DNA of 64,000 nt, from assembly GCF_001642735.1 (NCBI RefSeq), contig NZ_LWHM01000032.1, forward strand, positions 62,001-126,000, in the 5' to 3' direction. A model generated the notes under the pieces. It was not told the DNA's origin. It ran no database searches and saw only the letters and a list, made by a program, of their open reading frames with translations. The DNA comes from Pseudohongiella nitratireducens (GTDB lineage: Bacteria > Pseudomonadota > Gammaproteobacteria > Pseudomonadales > Pseudohongiellaceae). The position numbers and the translations under genes were made by a program. This document shows, one piece after another, positions 34,671 to 43,825 of this stretch (the first letter of the stretch is position 1; every line of letters starts with the position of its first letter).

Positions 34671-36710
34671 TCAGGAACCCAGCAACGACCGCAAACCAGC
34701 CAGCGCCTCCTCCCCTTTCTGCTGCTTCTGTTCTGGCGTGCTGGGATTTCTTCCTTCCCACTGGAGTTGCTCGGCAGGCAGCTCATCCAGAAAACGGCTG
34801 GGTGTGGTCGGCACAATTTCGCCGTACTGCTTGCGCTTGCGCGTCAGCGTGAATATCAGCCCTTGCCTGGCGCGGGTGATACCCACGTAAGCCAGTCGAC
34901 GCTCTTCTTCAATATCGTCTGACTCAATACTGTTGCGGTGGGGCAGCAACTCTTCTTCCATGCCCATGATGAAGACCCAGGGGAACTCAAGACCTTTGGC
35001 GGCATGCAGTGTCATCAGCTGAACCTGGTCAGTGATCGCTTCCTCTTCCTGGCGTTCCAGCAAATCGCGAAGAATCAGCTTGTTGATCGCTTTCTCGATA
35101 ACGGAATCCGTATCATCTCCCGCTTCATTATCCTCTTCAGCCTGCTTGATGCCTCTGGCCAGTGACTCCAGCAGCAACTCGACATTGCCAACCGCGCGTT
35201 CGGCTGCTGCCGGTGTGGCAGCGTTTTGTTGCAGCCAGCCGTCGTAATCCATGTCATGCAGCATATTACGGATGACTTTAATGGGATCGGAACGGTGGCA
35301 GCGTTGATGGATGTCTTCCAGCCAGCGTTTGAACTGCTGCAGTTTTTCGACCTTCTTGGCGCCGAGAATTTCCTGAATGCCCATTTCATCGCAAGCGGCC
35401 ATCATGCTGATGCCTCGATCATTGGAGTAGCTGCCCAGGCCTTCCAGAATGGCAGGTCCGATTTTGCGACGCGGTGTATTGATAATGCGCAGGAAGGCAT
35501 TGTCGTCATCCGGATTCACCAGCAAACGAAGGTAGGCCATCAGATCCTTGATTTCGCTGCGGGCAAAAAAGGAGGTGCCACCGCTGATCTGGTAAGGAAT
35601 CTGGTGACTTTGTAATTTGATTTCCAGCAGGCGTGCCTGGTGATTGCCGCGATAGAGCACGGCGATATCCCCGAAATCAAGCCGCTTCTGAACACGCAGG
35701 GTGAGGATTTCGGTGGCAATGCGCTCTGCCTCGGCTTCCTGGTCAGTCAGCACTAACGCACGCATCGGCTCACCCATGCCCAGCTCACTCCACAGTGATT
35801 TTTCATACACGTGAGGGTTGTTGCCAATCAGCGTGTTAGCCGCGTTCAGGATGGTATTGCTGGAGCGGTAATTCTGCTCCAGTTTAATGAGCTTCAGCGT
35901 TGGATAATCTTCCTGCAACAACAGCATGTTTTCCGGCCGGGCACCACGCCAGGCGTAGATAGACTGGTCGTCATCACCGACCACGGTGAGACCGTTGCGG
36001 ATGCCAACCAGCAGTTTAACCAGTAAGTACTGACTGGTGTTGGTGTCCTGGTACTCATCAACCAGCATGTAATGCACGCGCCGCTGCCAGCGCTCCAGCA
36101 CATCGTTATTGGTCTGGAACAGATGCACGGGCAATAGAATCAGGTCATCAAAATCGACCGCATTAAAGGCACGTAAATGTCGTTGATAGGACGCATAAAC
36201 TCGCGCTGCAAAGATGGCATCCGGCTCAGTCGCCTGCGCCATGGCATCTTCTGGCATCAGCAGATCATTTTTCCATTCCGATATCTGCCACTGCAGCAAG
36301 CGAAGTTGGTCATCACTGACATCGGCTTCCTTGAGCATCAGGCTTTTCAGCAGGGACTGGGCATCCTGAGCATCAAAGATGGAAAAGCCGTTTTTCAGGC
36401 CGAGATGATGACGCTCGTGGCGGATGATAGTCAGCCCAAGATGGTGGAAAGTGGCAATGGTCAGCCCGCGGGTATTGCCCCCGCCATTGCTGCGCACCAG
36501 GCGCCCTACTCGCTCCCCCATTTCCTTGGCGGCTTTATTGGTAAAGGTCACGGCGACAATGCGATTGGCGGGAGTGCCACACTCATTAATCAGGTATGAG
36601 ATTTTCTGCGTGATCACACTGGTTTTGCCGCTGCCGGCACCGGCAAGCACTAGCAAGGGGCTGCTGATGTAGCGCACCGCTTCCTTTTGTCGAACGTTTA
36701 GTTTATTCAC
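34671..36710 (-). CDS. rep: ATP-dependent DNA helicase Rep
   Basis: Superfamily 1A 3'-5' helicase that helps replication past protein roadblocks. 679 aa; motif I AGAGSGKTSVI, Ia VTFTNKAAKEM, II VDEYQDTN, III GDDDQSIYAWRGA, IV EQNYRSS, V/VI LMTLHAAKGLEFPWVF and YVGITRARQGL. The length and the FHHLGLTIIRHE region fit Rep rather than UvrD. Its 3' end faces the cytochrome genes across palindromic repeat A; upstream it is divergent from a GGDEF/EAL gene. Confidence 0.95.
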   Translation of the reverse strand: MNKLNVRQKEAVRYISSPLLVLAGAGSGKTSVITQKISYLINECGTPANRIVAVTFTNKAAKEMGERVGRLVRSNGGGNTRGLTIATFHHLGLTIIRHERHHLGLKNGFSIFDAQDAQSLLKSLMLKEADVSDDQLRLLQWQISEWKNDLLMPEDAMAQATEPDAIFAARVYASYQRHLRAFNAVDFDDLILLPVHLFQTNNDVLERWQRRVHYMLVDEYQDTNTSQYLLVKLLVGIRNGLTVVGDDDQSIYAWRGARPENMLLLQEDYPTLKLIKLEQNYRSSNTILNAANTLIGNNPHVYEKSLWSELGMGEPMRALVLTDQEAEAERIATEILTLRVQKRLDFGDIAVLYRGNHQARLLEIKLQSHQIPYQISGGTSFFARSEIKDLMAYLRLLVNPDDDNAFLRIINTPRRKIGPAILEGLGSYSNDRGISMMAACDEMGIQEILGAKKVEKLQQFKRWLEDIHQRCHRSDPIKVIRNMLHDMDYDGWLQQNAATPAAAERAVGNVELLLESLARGIKQAEEDNEAGDDTDSVIEKAINKLILRDLLERQEEEAITDQVQLMTLHAAKGLEFPWVFIMGMEEELLPHRNSIESDDIEEERRLAYVGITRARQGLIFTLTRKRKQYGEIVPTTPSRFLDELPAEQLQWEGRNPSTPEQKQQKGEEALAGLRSLLGS

Positions 36711-36853
36711 AACTTTCCAGATACAATAGTGCGGGATGAATCAATCGGGGCTGGAAATCAGCATCATTATTATACATGATGCGCCCCCTGTATTTTTCAT
36801 TCTGTGAGCCAGTTCAAGTTAAATAGTCGGATCCGGTTGAAGATTACCTCTGA

Positions 36854-38668
36854 GTGGTCGATAGCAAGATACGAGGTCTCCGGCTTCAGGCCAGAGGCTG
36901 GGGGAAATTTAATGGATTCCAAGGAGGGACCCGTTCAGGGCGTGACGTGGTGCGCATACTTTTAATATCCGAACAGCCATCTGATTTTGGGCTGGTCGAT
37001 CGCAGTTTACAGGGTATCGCTGACATTCCGAGCGAGCTACTCAGCTGCCCGCCCGATCCTGCCGAACTGGCTGCTGTGGATCTGAGTCGCATCACACTGA
37101 TGATCTGGGGTCGAATCTCCGATGTACAAATAGCTGCCCAGCTGTTGGTAACCCTGAGCCAGCAGCAGCGTAAGGTGCCGTTACTGGTGCTCAGTGACAA
37201 GGCGCAACCTGAATCCGGCAACCAACAGGATTTTGGTGTTCTCCCCCGGCAATCATTAAGCGCTGCCATGTTACGTGGTGCTCTGACCCACTATGGCACG
37301 AAACGCCGTGAAGCAACGGTGACTATCAGCCAGTCAGTGGATCCCCTCACAGGTTTAAGTAATCGGCACCATACTCGCGAGCTGTTGAGTGAATGTCTGT
37401 CCAGTCATGAATCCGAAGGCACCGTTGCGTTACTGCTGATTGATGTTGATCACTTCAAGAAAGTGAATGTTTCCTATGGCCAGGGGGCTGGTGATGCCCT
37501 GATTCAGCTAATGGCTGAGCGCATCAAAGGTGCTATTTTGCCAAACCATAAACTGGCCCGTATTGGTGGCAATGAGTTTGCCGTTATTTTCCGTCGTGAT
37601 GATGGCCAGTCGGTGGCGCGTGAGGCCATGCAATGCAGTGATGAAATTATGCTCGCTATGGGGAGGCCTTTTCCATTGGCCCGTCATGCCGTTCGAATGG
37701 CTGTAAGCATGGGTCTGACTATTAAAGACCATGGTTTTGTAACGGCGGATGCCTTGTACAGCCAGGCCGACATTGCCATGCGTCGTGCCAAGCAGGATCG
37801 TGGCAATGCGCTGCAGCACTACACCAAAGACATGACGCACTCAGCTGAGAAAGAGCTGAAACTTGAAGCCGAAATTCGTCGCTCGTTGCGCAAAGAAGAA
37901 TTCGTCCTGCACTTCCAGCCTCGCATCGACATGGGCAGTGGTCGCATCGTCGGTGCAGAGGCTTTGATCCGATGGCAGCATCCAACCCAGGGGCTGCTTT
38001 CACCGGCGGCGTTTATCCGGGTGGCAGAAGACAGTGGTCTGATCGTGCCTCTGGGTTACTGGATTATCGATGCCGCCTGTCGCTACCTCACGGAGCTGAC
38101 AGCGCAAGGTTACGGAGAAGTCCAGATTGCAGTGAACGTCGCCTTTAAGCAGTTCCAGGACAAAAATTTTGTCCAGACGGTTGCCAATATCATTAAAAAA
38201 CATGGTATCCGGCCGGGCCGTCTGGAAATTGAATTAACCGAAACGACCATGATGATCGAAGGTAATTCTGTGGATCACAGCCTTCGTGAATTGAACAATC
38301 TCGGAATTGCCATTTCACTGGATGATTTCGGTACCGGGTACTCTTCCTTTGCACACATCCAGCGACTGCCCATTTCTGCACTGAAAATTGACCGTTCTTT
38401 TGTGGGTGGCGTCAATGCCAGCCATGATGACTCCACCATTGTAAAAGCGATGATCAGTCTGGCCCACAGCCTGGAAATGCAGGTGATTGCCGAAGGTGCC
38501 GAAACAGCTGATCAGGTGGAGTTCCTGCGCGAACACCAATGTGACCAGGTACAGGGTTACTTCTTCAGCCGTCCGGTCAGCTCAGATGACCTGATGGTGC
38601 TGCTGCACCGAGAGGCCACAACCGGCCTGATTGCTGCTGACAATATCGCCTCATTTTCCACTCACTGA
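36854..38668 (+). CDS. Cyclic-di-GMP protein: receiver-like, degenerate GGDEF, EAL
   Basis: 604 aa from GTG 36854; GTG 36947 (starting VRILLISEQPSDF) is a plausible shorter start. Residues about 33-135 look like a degenerate receiver domain. The GGDEF domain has DPLTGLSNRH but the active site reads RIGGNEFAV, with Asn replacing the first acidic residue, so cyclase activity may be lost. The EAL domain keeps EALIRW, the metal ligands around NVAFKQFQDKNF and ELTETTMM, DDFGTGYSS and KIDRSFV, so it probably hydrolyses c-di-GMP. It stands alone between rep and yifB. Confidence 0.88.
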   Translation: MVDSKIRGLRLQARGWGKFNGFQGGTRSGRDVVRILLISEQPSDFGLVDRSLQGIADIPSELLSCPPDPAELAAVDLSRITLMIWGRISDVQIAAQLLVTLSQQQRKVPLLVLSDKAQPESGNQQDFGVLPRQSLSAAMLRGALTHYGTKRREATVTISQSVDPLTGLSNRHHTRELLSECLSSHESEGTVALLLIDVDHFKKVNVSYGQGAGDALIQLMAERIKGAILPNHKLARIGGNEFAVIFRRDDGQSVAREAMQCSDEIMLAMGRPFPLARHAVRMAVSMGLTIKDHGFVTADALYSQADIAMRRAKQDRGNALQHYTKDMTHSAEKELKLEAEIRRSLRKEEFVLHFQPRIDMGSGRIVGAEALIRWQHPTQGLLSPAAFIRVAEDSGLIVPLGYWIIDAACRYLTELTAQGYGEVQIAVNVAFKQFQDKNFVQTVANIIKKHGIRPGRLEIELTETTMMIEGNSVDHSLRELNNLGIAISLDDFGTGYSSFAHIQRLPISALKIDRSFVGGVNASHDDSTIVKAMISLAHSLEMQVIAEGAETADQVEFLREHQCDQVQGYFFSRPVSSDDLMVLLHREATTGLIAADNIASFSTH

Positions 38669-38745
38669 TTCTCTGCCAGGCAGGCAGCCGGTTCCGGTAT
38701 CAGCTACAACAGTATCAGTAGCTATGAAAGAATCGGGAGCGCCTC

Positions 38746-40305
38746 ATGAGCAGCGCCACATCTCTGTCGTTGGTATACAGTCGTGCCAATCAGGGCGTTA
38801 ATGCGCCGCTGGTCACAGTAGAGTGTCACCTCTCTAACGGTTTGCCAGCACTGTCTTTGGTCGGCCTGCCAGAAACCGCTGTCAAAGAAAGTCGTGAGCG
38901 GGTCAGAAGTGCCATCATCAATGCTGGTTTTGCTTTTCCGGAAAGGCGCATCACGATTAATCTGGCGCCAGCGGGTATTCCTAAAAGTGGCGGTCGCTAC
39001 GATCTGGCTATTGCCCTGGGTTTGCTGGCAGCAGATGGTCAGATTGATCCCGCAGTGCTGCTGGATTACGAGATTCTGGGCGAGCTGTCATTAAGTGGTG
39101 GTATTCGATCTGTTACCGGTGTGGTGCCAGCTTTGCTGGCTGCCCGGGATCATGGGCGGCAGCTGATATTGCCGGCAGCGAACCAGGCAGAGGCACGGCT
39201 GGTTCGCGGTGCCGTCAGCTATAGTGCTGAGACCTTAGGACAGGCGCTGTCTCACTTTAAACGCACTGGCACTGGCATCTCGGCTAATACCTTTGAACGT
39301 CCCGACAAGGCTCAGCGATCACTTGCAAGTCTGACATCGGTCCGGGGTCAGGAGGCTGCAAAATGGGCATTAACTCTGGCTGCTGCAGGTGGGCACAATC
39401 TGCTTTTCTGTGGTTCGCCTGGTTCTGGAAAAACATTGCTGGCGCAATCACTGCCTGAACTGTTGCCAGATCTCAGTGAGCAGGAAACATTGTTACTAGC
39501 CTCCATTCGCTCTGTCAGTAGCAAGGTTGCACCTGATACCTTTTGGCAAAGTCCTCCTTTTCGGGCACCGCATCACAGCAGCACCGGGGTGTCACTGATC
39601 GGAGGAGGCAAACAGTTCAAACCGGGTGAGATCAGCCTGGCGCACGGTGGTGTGCTGTTTCTGGATGAGCTGCCGGAGTTTTCTCATCAGGTACTGGAGA
39701 ACCTCAGGGAGCCACTGGAGTCAGGAACGGTCAGTATCAGCCGCGCTGATTATCGCGTGCAGTTTCCGGCTGCTTTTCAGCTTGTGGCGGCCATGAATCC
39801 CTGTCCTTGCGGGTACTACAAAGACGAGAATCGAGCCTGTTGCTGCCCGCCCGATCGGGTAAGGCGCTATCAGGCCTGTGTTTCAGGTCCATTGCTGGAC
39901 AGAATTGATTTGCATGTCCGGGTCCAGCGGCCGGCCCTTGAGGCGTTGTTTCCTGGTGATAACAATACCGGTTTTACTGAGCCGGACTGGCAGCGGGTCA
40001 AACAACACGTGGCGCAGTGCCGGGCGCGGCAGATGAGCCGTAACCAATGTTTGAATGCCCGGATGTCGGTGCAGCAGGTGCATCGCTTTTGTGTGCTGAG
40101 TAAACCCCAGCAGCAGTTAATCAAGGAGATTGCCGGCAAGTGGCAGTTGACAGCGCGAGGTTGTCACCGGCTGCTGAAAATAGCCAGAACGCTGGCGGAC
40201 TGGTCAGGGATGGAAAATATCGCTGACGAGCATCTGATAGAAGCTAGCCAGTATCGTCAAAACCTGGCGGTCACTGAGGGAGTAACTGATCCTCCAGTTG
40301 TTTGA
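38746..40305 (+). CDS. yifB: YifB-family Mg-chelatase-like AAA+ ATPase (ComM-related)
   Basis: 519 aa. An N-terminal Lon-protease-like domain (GLPALSLVGLPETAVKESRERVRSAI) precedes the AAA+ module with Walker A GSPGSGKTLLAQ, Walker B HGGVLFLDELPEF and a C-terminal YifB domain containing a Cys cluster (CPCGYYKDENRACCC). The closest characterised relative is ComM, a branch-migration helicase aiding integration of transformed DNA. The 3' end overlaps the convergent ubiK by 35 bp. Confidence 0.93.
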   Translation: MSSATSLSLVYSRANQGVNAPLVTVECHLSNGLPALSLVGLPETAVKESRERVRSAIINAGFAFPERRITINLAPAGIPKSGGRYDLAIALGLLAADGQIDPAVLLDYEILGELSLSGGIRSVTGVVPALLAARDHGRQLILPAANQAEARLVRGAVSYSAETLGQALSHFKRTGTGISANTFERPDKAQRSLASLTSVRGQEAAKWALTLAAAGGHNLLFCGSPGSGKTLLAQSLPELLPDLSEQETLLLASIRSVSSKVAPDTFWQSPPFRAPHHSSTGVSLIGGGKQFKPGEISLAHGGVLFLDELPEFSHQVLENLREPLESGTVSISRADYRVQFPAAFQLVAAMNPCPCGYYKDENRACCCPPDRVRRYQACVSGPLLDRIDLHVRVQRPALEALFPGDNNTGFTEPDWQRVKQHVAQCRARQMSRNQCLNARMSVQQVHRFCVLSKPQQQLIKEIAGKWQLTARGCHRLLKIARTLADWSGMENIADEHLIEASQYRQNLAVTEGVTDPPVV

Positions 40306-40516
40306 GGACTATCTCCAGTTCTGAAATCCGCTGCTCGGCTTTTTCCAGTGCACGTTGCTGGGCATCAAATTCTTCCCTGCTGACCAAATCCATCGATTGC
40401 AGTGCGCGCTGGGCGGCCATCTTGGCCGACTGCCTGGCCTCCTCTCCCATTGCCTGGGCTCGGGGCAGTGCCTGATTTATTTGCTCGACTAAATCATCAA
40501 GAAGGGACGGTTTCAT
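40271..40516 (-). CDS. ubiK: UbiK/YqiC-type accessory factor (BMFP family)
   Basis: 81-aa all-helical protein: an N-terminal amphipathic segment (MKPSLLDDLVEQINQAL), then a long coiled coil (REEFDAQQRALEKAEQRISELEIVLKQLEDQL) typical of the membrane-fusogenic BMFP family. In E. coli the orthologue UbiK assists aerobic ubiquinone synthesis together with UbiJ. Its start faces glnK, 293 bp away; NtrC sites lie between them. Confidence 0.88.
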   Translation of the reverse strand: MKPSLLDDLVEQINQALPRAQAMGEEARQSAKMAAQRALQSMDLVSREEFDAQQRALEKAEQRISELEIVLKQLEDQLLPQ

Positions 40517-40594
40517 GCTTTGCTCTCAGAAGGCTTCAAATTAAACACAATTCTATTCTCACACAGCCCACAGGAATGATAAATACAATAACTG

Positions 40595-40643
40595 TGTTCA
40601 AAAATGGTGCGCACAGGTTTTTGCTGTGCACGCAATTGGTGCA
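40595..40643. promoter_or_regulatory. Two NtrC-type enhancer sites upstream of glnK
   Basis: 40627-40643 reads TGCACGCAATTGGTGCA, an exact fit to the NtrC consensus GCAC-N5-TGGTGC. A weaker site, TGTTCAAAAATGGTGCG, lies at 40595-40611, 32 bp upstream, about three helical turns. They are 85-120 bp ahead of the sigma-54 promoter, the usual enhancer distance. Confidence 0.85.
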
Positions 40644-40727
40644 CGTGAGCTGTCTGACAAGAATGTGCTGCCTTATTTCTGTGCGTCTATATGGTTATGT
40701 GATTGATATAAAAGAATATTAATTATC

Positions 40728-40743
40728 TGGCACGGCGCATGCA
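40728..40743 (+). promoter_or_regulatory. Sigma-54 promoter of glnK-amtB
   Basis: TGGCACGGCGCATGCA: the GG (-24) and GC (-12) doublets are spaced as RpoN requires. About 67 bp separate it from the glnK ATG. Together with the NtrC sites it indicates induction under nitrogen limitation. Confidence 0.87.
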
Positions 40744-40776
40744 TAGTAGAGAGGCAGGTGTATCTGCACTGAATAG

Positions 40777-41148
<372 letters not shown>

Positions 41149-41183
41149 CACGGTGAGACTATCCAATAGCGGAGGATATAAAG

Positions 41184-42446
41184 GTGGAGAACCAAATTTT
41201 TGAACTGCAATACGCCATGGACACCTTCTATTTCTTGGTGTGTGGTGCATTGGTAATGTGGATGGCGGCTGGTTTCGCCATGCTGGAAGCGGGTCTGGTC
41301 CGCTCTAAAAATACAACTGAGATTCTGACCAAGAACGTCGCGCTGTTTGCGATCTCTTGTACGATGTATCTGATTTGTGGCTACGCCATTATGTACGGCG
41401 GCAGCTACTTCCTGTCAGGCATTGCGGGCGGTGAAACGCTGGTTGCTGATGCCCTGGCCTCTAAAGCTGAGGAAGGTTTTGGTGGTGGATCGGTTTACTC
41501 CGACGCATCTGATTTCTTCTTCCAGGTAGTTTTCGTAGCAACGGCAATGTCAATTGTCTCTGGTGCGGTTGCTGAGCGTATGAAGCTGTGGGCTTTCCTG
41601 GCATTTGCTGTAGTCATGACTGGCGTTATCTATCCGATGGAAGGTGCATGGACATGGGGCGGTGCTTCTGTGTTCGGTATGTTCACTCTGGGTGATCTGG
41701 GTTTCTCTGACTTTGCTGGTTCCGGTATCGTACACATGGCGGGTGCAGCCGCTGCACTGGCGGGTGTTCTGATCTTGGGTTCACGTAAAGGTAAATATGG
41801 CCCTGACGGTTCTATCAAAGCGATTCCGGGTGCTAACCTGCCGCTGGCTACACTGGGTACATTCATCCTGTGGATGGGCTGGTTCGGTTTCAACGGCGGT
41901 TCAGTATTGAAGTTGGCTGATGTGAGCAACGCTAACGCCGTCGCGATGGTATTTCTGAACACCAACGCTGCAGCAGCAGGCGGCTTGATTGCTGCGCTGA
42001 TTACTGCACGTGCCCTGTTCGGCAAAGCCGATCTGACAATGGCACTGAACGGTGCGCTGGCTGGTCTGGTTGCGATTACAGCTGAGCCTTCTACACCTTC
42101 TGCCCTGCAAGCGACTCTGTTCGGTGCAATCGGCGGTGTGCTGGTGGTCTTCAGCATCGTCGGCCTGGATAAACTGAAAATCGACGATCCGGTCGGTGCG
42201 ATCTCAGTACACGGTACTTGTGGTCTGCTGGGTCTGTTGCTGGTACCGCTGACTAACAGTGGTTCATCTTTCAGCGGCCAGTTGATCGGCGCACTGACAA
42301 TCTTCGTCTGGGTCTTCGTAACAAGCGTGATCGTCTGGATAGCACTTAAAGCTATCATCGGTCTGCGAGTGAGCGAAGAGGAAGAAGACAACGGTGTGGA
42401 CCTCTCGGAGTGTGGCCTGGAAGCCTATCCAGAGTTCACCAAGTAA
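41184..42446 (+). CDS. amtB: Ammonium transporter AmtB
   Basis: 420-aa integral membrane ammonium channel with about eleven hydrophobic segments. The twin pore histidines are seen in FAGSGIVHMAGAAAALAG and ISVHGTCGLLGLL, and the Phe gate region in the WAFLAFAVVMTGVIYP segment. It starts at GTG 41184, with GGAGG 8 bp upstream. The N-terminus lacks the signal peptide seen in E. coli AmtB, as in many other Amt proteins. The cytoplasmic C-terminus (EEEEDNGVDLSECGLEAYPEF) resembles the GlnK-interacting tail. Codon use suggests high expression. Confidence 0.96.
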   Translation: MENQIFELQYAMDTFYFLVCGALVMWMAAGFAMLEAGLVRSKNTTEILTKNVALFAISCTMYLICGYAIMYGGSYFLSGIAGGETLVADALASKAEEGFGGGSVYSDASDFFFQVVFVATAMSIVSGAVAERMKLWAFLAFAVVMTGVIYPMEGAWTWGGASVFGMFTLGDLGFSDFAGSGIVHMAGAAAALAGVLILGSRKGKYGPDGSIKAIPGANLPLATLGTFILWMGWFGFNGGSVLKLADVSNANAVAMVFLNTNAAAAGGLIAALITARALFGKADLTMALNGALAGLVAITAEPSTPSALQATLFGAIGGVLVVFSIVGLDKLKIDDPVGAISVHGTCGLLGLLLVPLTNSGSSFSGQLIGALTIFVWVFVTSVIVWIALKAIIGLRVSEEEEDNGVDLSECGLEAYPEFTK

Positions 42447-42554
42447 GAGCTCCGCTCCCCCTGATACTGCTGCTGCCACCCCCGGCAGCAGCAGTTGTCA
42501 AAACGATCGGTTGGCCTACTCTCCCAACTCAGCTTACCGATCGTCCCTTACAAA

Positions 42555-42578
42555 CCCCGGCTCTGCCGGGGTTTTTTT
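42555..42578 (+). terminator. Rho-independent terminator after amtB
   Basis: CCCCGGC-TCT-GCCGGGG stem followed by seven T. About 110 bp past the amtB stop. A second perfect hairpin without a T-run (GACCGCCA-TCCC-TGGCGGTC, 42581-42600) follows directly. Confidence 0.93.
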
Positions 42579-42667
42579 ATGACCGCCATCCCTGGCGGTC
42601 ACTCTTACGGGCGGTCGTTAACGCGACGTGAAAAATCGCTACCGGCTATCTTTTATGACACGGAAAA

Positions 42668-42770
42668 GGTCAGCGCATCCTGTTACGTATCTCAGCCGAC
42701 CACTGCCTGACACGCCTGACCCGTGGTCTGATTGGCTGCGATACGAAACAGGATGTGCTGATCGCTGACC
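42668..42770. repeat. Palindromic repeat, copy B
   Basis: 103-bp imperfect palindrome, arms GGTCAGCGCATCCTG... and ...CGCTGACC. The centre (GACCAC...GTGGTCTGATTGG) is the reverse complement of the CCAATCAGACCA segment found in copies C and D, so B is inserted in the opposite orientation. It lacks the GAGTT core. The rest of the 42447-42870 gap holds only the terminator hairpins. Confidence 0.75.
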
Positions 42771-42870
42771 GCTGACCGTAGATTTGATCTGCTATATAAC
42801 AGTTGTGCGTTGAAAAAAGTATAGGGTTGGCTTGCTGGCTCTTGCAAAACTGGATAACGGTGATCATTTT

Positions 42871-43116
42871 ATGAGTGACAGGCAGAAGGCTCCAGAGCCT
42901 AAACGGAATTTCGGGTACAATCTAAAAATAAACCGTGAACACCTTCAGGAAGACGGGCGAAAGTTGGCTGTTAGTGCAATGACAGCCGGTTTGGTGGGGT
43001 TGATTTTACGGAGCGATCTTTTGTATCACAGGGATGCTTTAGTGCTTTCTGTATTAAGTGTGGTAGTCTGGCTTCTGGTATATATAGAGCCTGCGGGCTT
43101 GAAGGAGGATGAATAA
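42871..43116 (+). CDS. Small two-helix membrane protein, unknown function
   Basis: 81 aa from ATG 42871 (an in-frame TTG at 42832 would add 13 residues). A polar, basic N-terminus (MSDRQKAPEPKRNFGYN) is followed by two hydrophobic segments (AVSAMTAGLVGLILRS and ALVLSVLSVVVWLLVYIEP), suggesting a hairpin in the inner membrane with both ends in the cytoplasm. Not recognised. It is followed directly by another tiny membrane protein gene, with GGAGG overlapping its end. Confidence 0.6.
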   Translation: MSDRQKAPEPKRNFGYNLKINREHLQEDGRKLAVSAMTAGLVGLILRSDLLYHRDALVLSVLSVVVWLLVYIEPAGLKEDE

Positions 43117-43248
43117 ATGGGTGAATATCAAAACACCATATCACTGATAGTAGTGGGTTTAATTATTATCAGCATTCTCTACATTGGTCTGCACACTGAC
43201 CTGGTACAGGATGTCAGTGGCCGTAGGAAACGCAAAAAAAAGAGCTGA
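43117..43248 (+). CDS. 43-aa single-pass membrane microprotein
   Basis: Begins on the base after the stop of the previous gene, with GAAGGAGG 7-8 bp before the ATG, so it is translationally coupled. Sequence pattern: short N-terminus, one transmembrane helix (ISLIVVGLIIISILYIGL), then a strongly basic tail (GRRKRKKKS). A good terminator follows. The ribosome site, coupling and clean membrane pattern support a real gene; function unknown. Confidence 0.6.
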   Translation: MGEYQNTISLIVVGLIIISILYIGLHTDLVQDVSGRRKRKKKS

Positions 43249-43270
43249 TAGAATAGCTCTTAGAACCCCC

Positions 43271-43294
43271 AAAAGGAGCTTCGGCTCCTTTTTT
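43271..43294 (+). terminator. Rho-independent terminator after the microprotein pair
   Basis: AAAAGGAGC-TTCG-GCTCCTTTT, a stem closed by a stable TTCG tetraloop, ending in a T-run. It is 22 bp past the stop of the 43-aa gene. Confidence 0.92.
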
Positions 43295-43319
43295 ATTGAT
43301 CTTATCGGGTGACCAAAAC

Positions 43320-43466
43320 ACAGCAGGCACGGCACAAGGGAAGGGCATCATGTTATGTGTCACAGCCAATCAGACCAGGCAGTGGTCGGATGCGATACAT
43401 AACATGATGTCCTGACCACTGACCTGTAGTCGTCGCCCCTTGACCTATGATGCCCTGACCGCACCC
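43320..43466. repeat. Palindromic repeat, copy C (3' boundary of hipBA)
   Basis: Left end GGCACAAGGGAAGGGCATC at 43330-43348, palindromic arms around CCAATCAGACCAGGCAGTGGTCGG, and a first right end at 43417. A second right-end sequence, TATGATGCCCTGACCGCAC, starts at 43446. Positions 43320-43358 are identical over 39 bp to 45316-45354 in copy D. The right end overlaps the last codons of hipB. Confidence 0.8.
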
Positions 43467-43825
43467 TGCTTTGCTTCCTTAAATCGCCGTATTTGGTAAG
43501 GTAATTCCTCCTCAGCCTGAAAATCGGAAAAAAGCAGCTTGGTTAATTCAGCATTCATGGGTAGCAAACCAAGGCGAATGCCAAAGATGCCAAATGCAGC
43601 ATTTAGCGTAGCAGATGTGGCTGGGCCCCGATCATTTTCCAGGTCAGATAATGAGCGGCGAGCGATACCGGCGATTTTGGCAAATTCACTTTGGTTCAAA
43701 CCCAGAATGCCCTTACGAAGTCGTCTCAGCAACTCCCCTTCGCTTATTCTGCCTGTTAAGGTTTGCAGCAACTGTTGCCTTAGAAAATCTTCACGTTCCG
43801 TCGCACTAAGTGCAGCCCTTTTCAT
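43445..43825 (-). CDS. hipB: HipB-like XRE antitoxin/repressor
   Basis: 126-aa helix-turn-helix protein. The HTH is LNQSEFAKIAGIARRSLSDLEN (about residues 45-66). It lies downstream of hipA and overlaps it by 4 bp (ATGA) if ATG 43825 is used; ATG 43840 would add five residues. It should bind HipA and repress the operon at the sites upstream of hipA. The last six codons (GAVRAS) and the stop lie inside the right end of palindromic repeat C, so the native C-terminus was probably replaced. Confidence 0.85.
   Translation of the reverse strand: MKRAALSATEREDFLRQQLLQTLTGRISEGELLRRLRKGILGLNQSEFAKIAGIARRSLSDLENDRGPATSATLNAAFGIFGIRLGLLPMNAELTKLLFSDFQAEEELPYQIRRFKEAKQGAVRAS

Noticed and set aside
41630-42391. 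253-codon minus-strand frame inside amtB
   Set aside because: Shadow of a strongly codon-biased membrane protein gene; no plausible domain or start.
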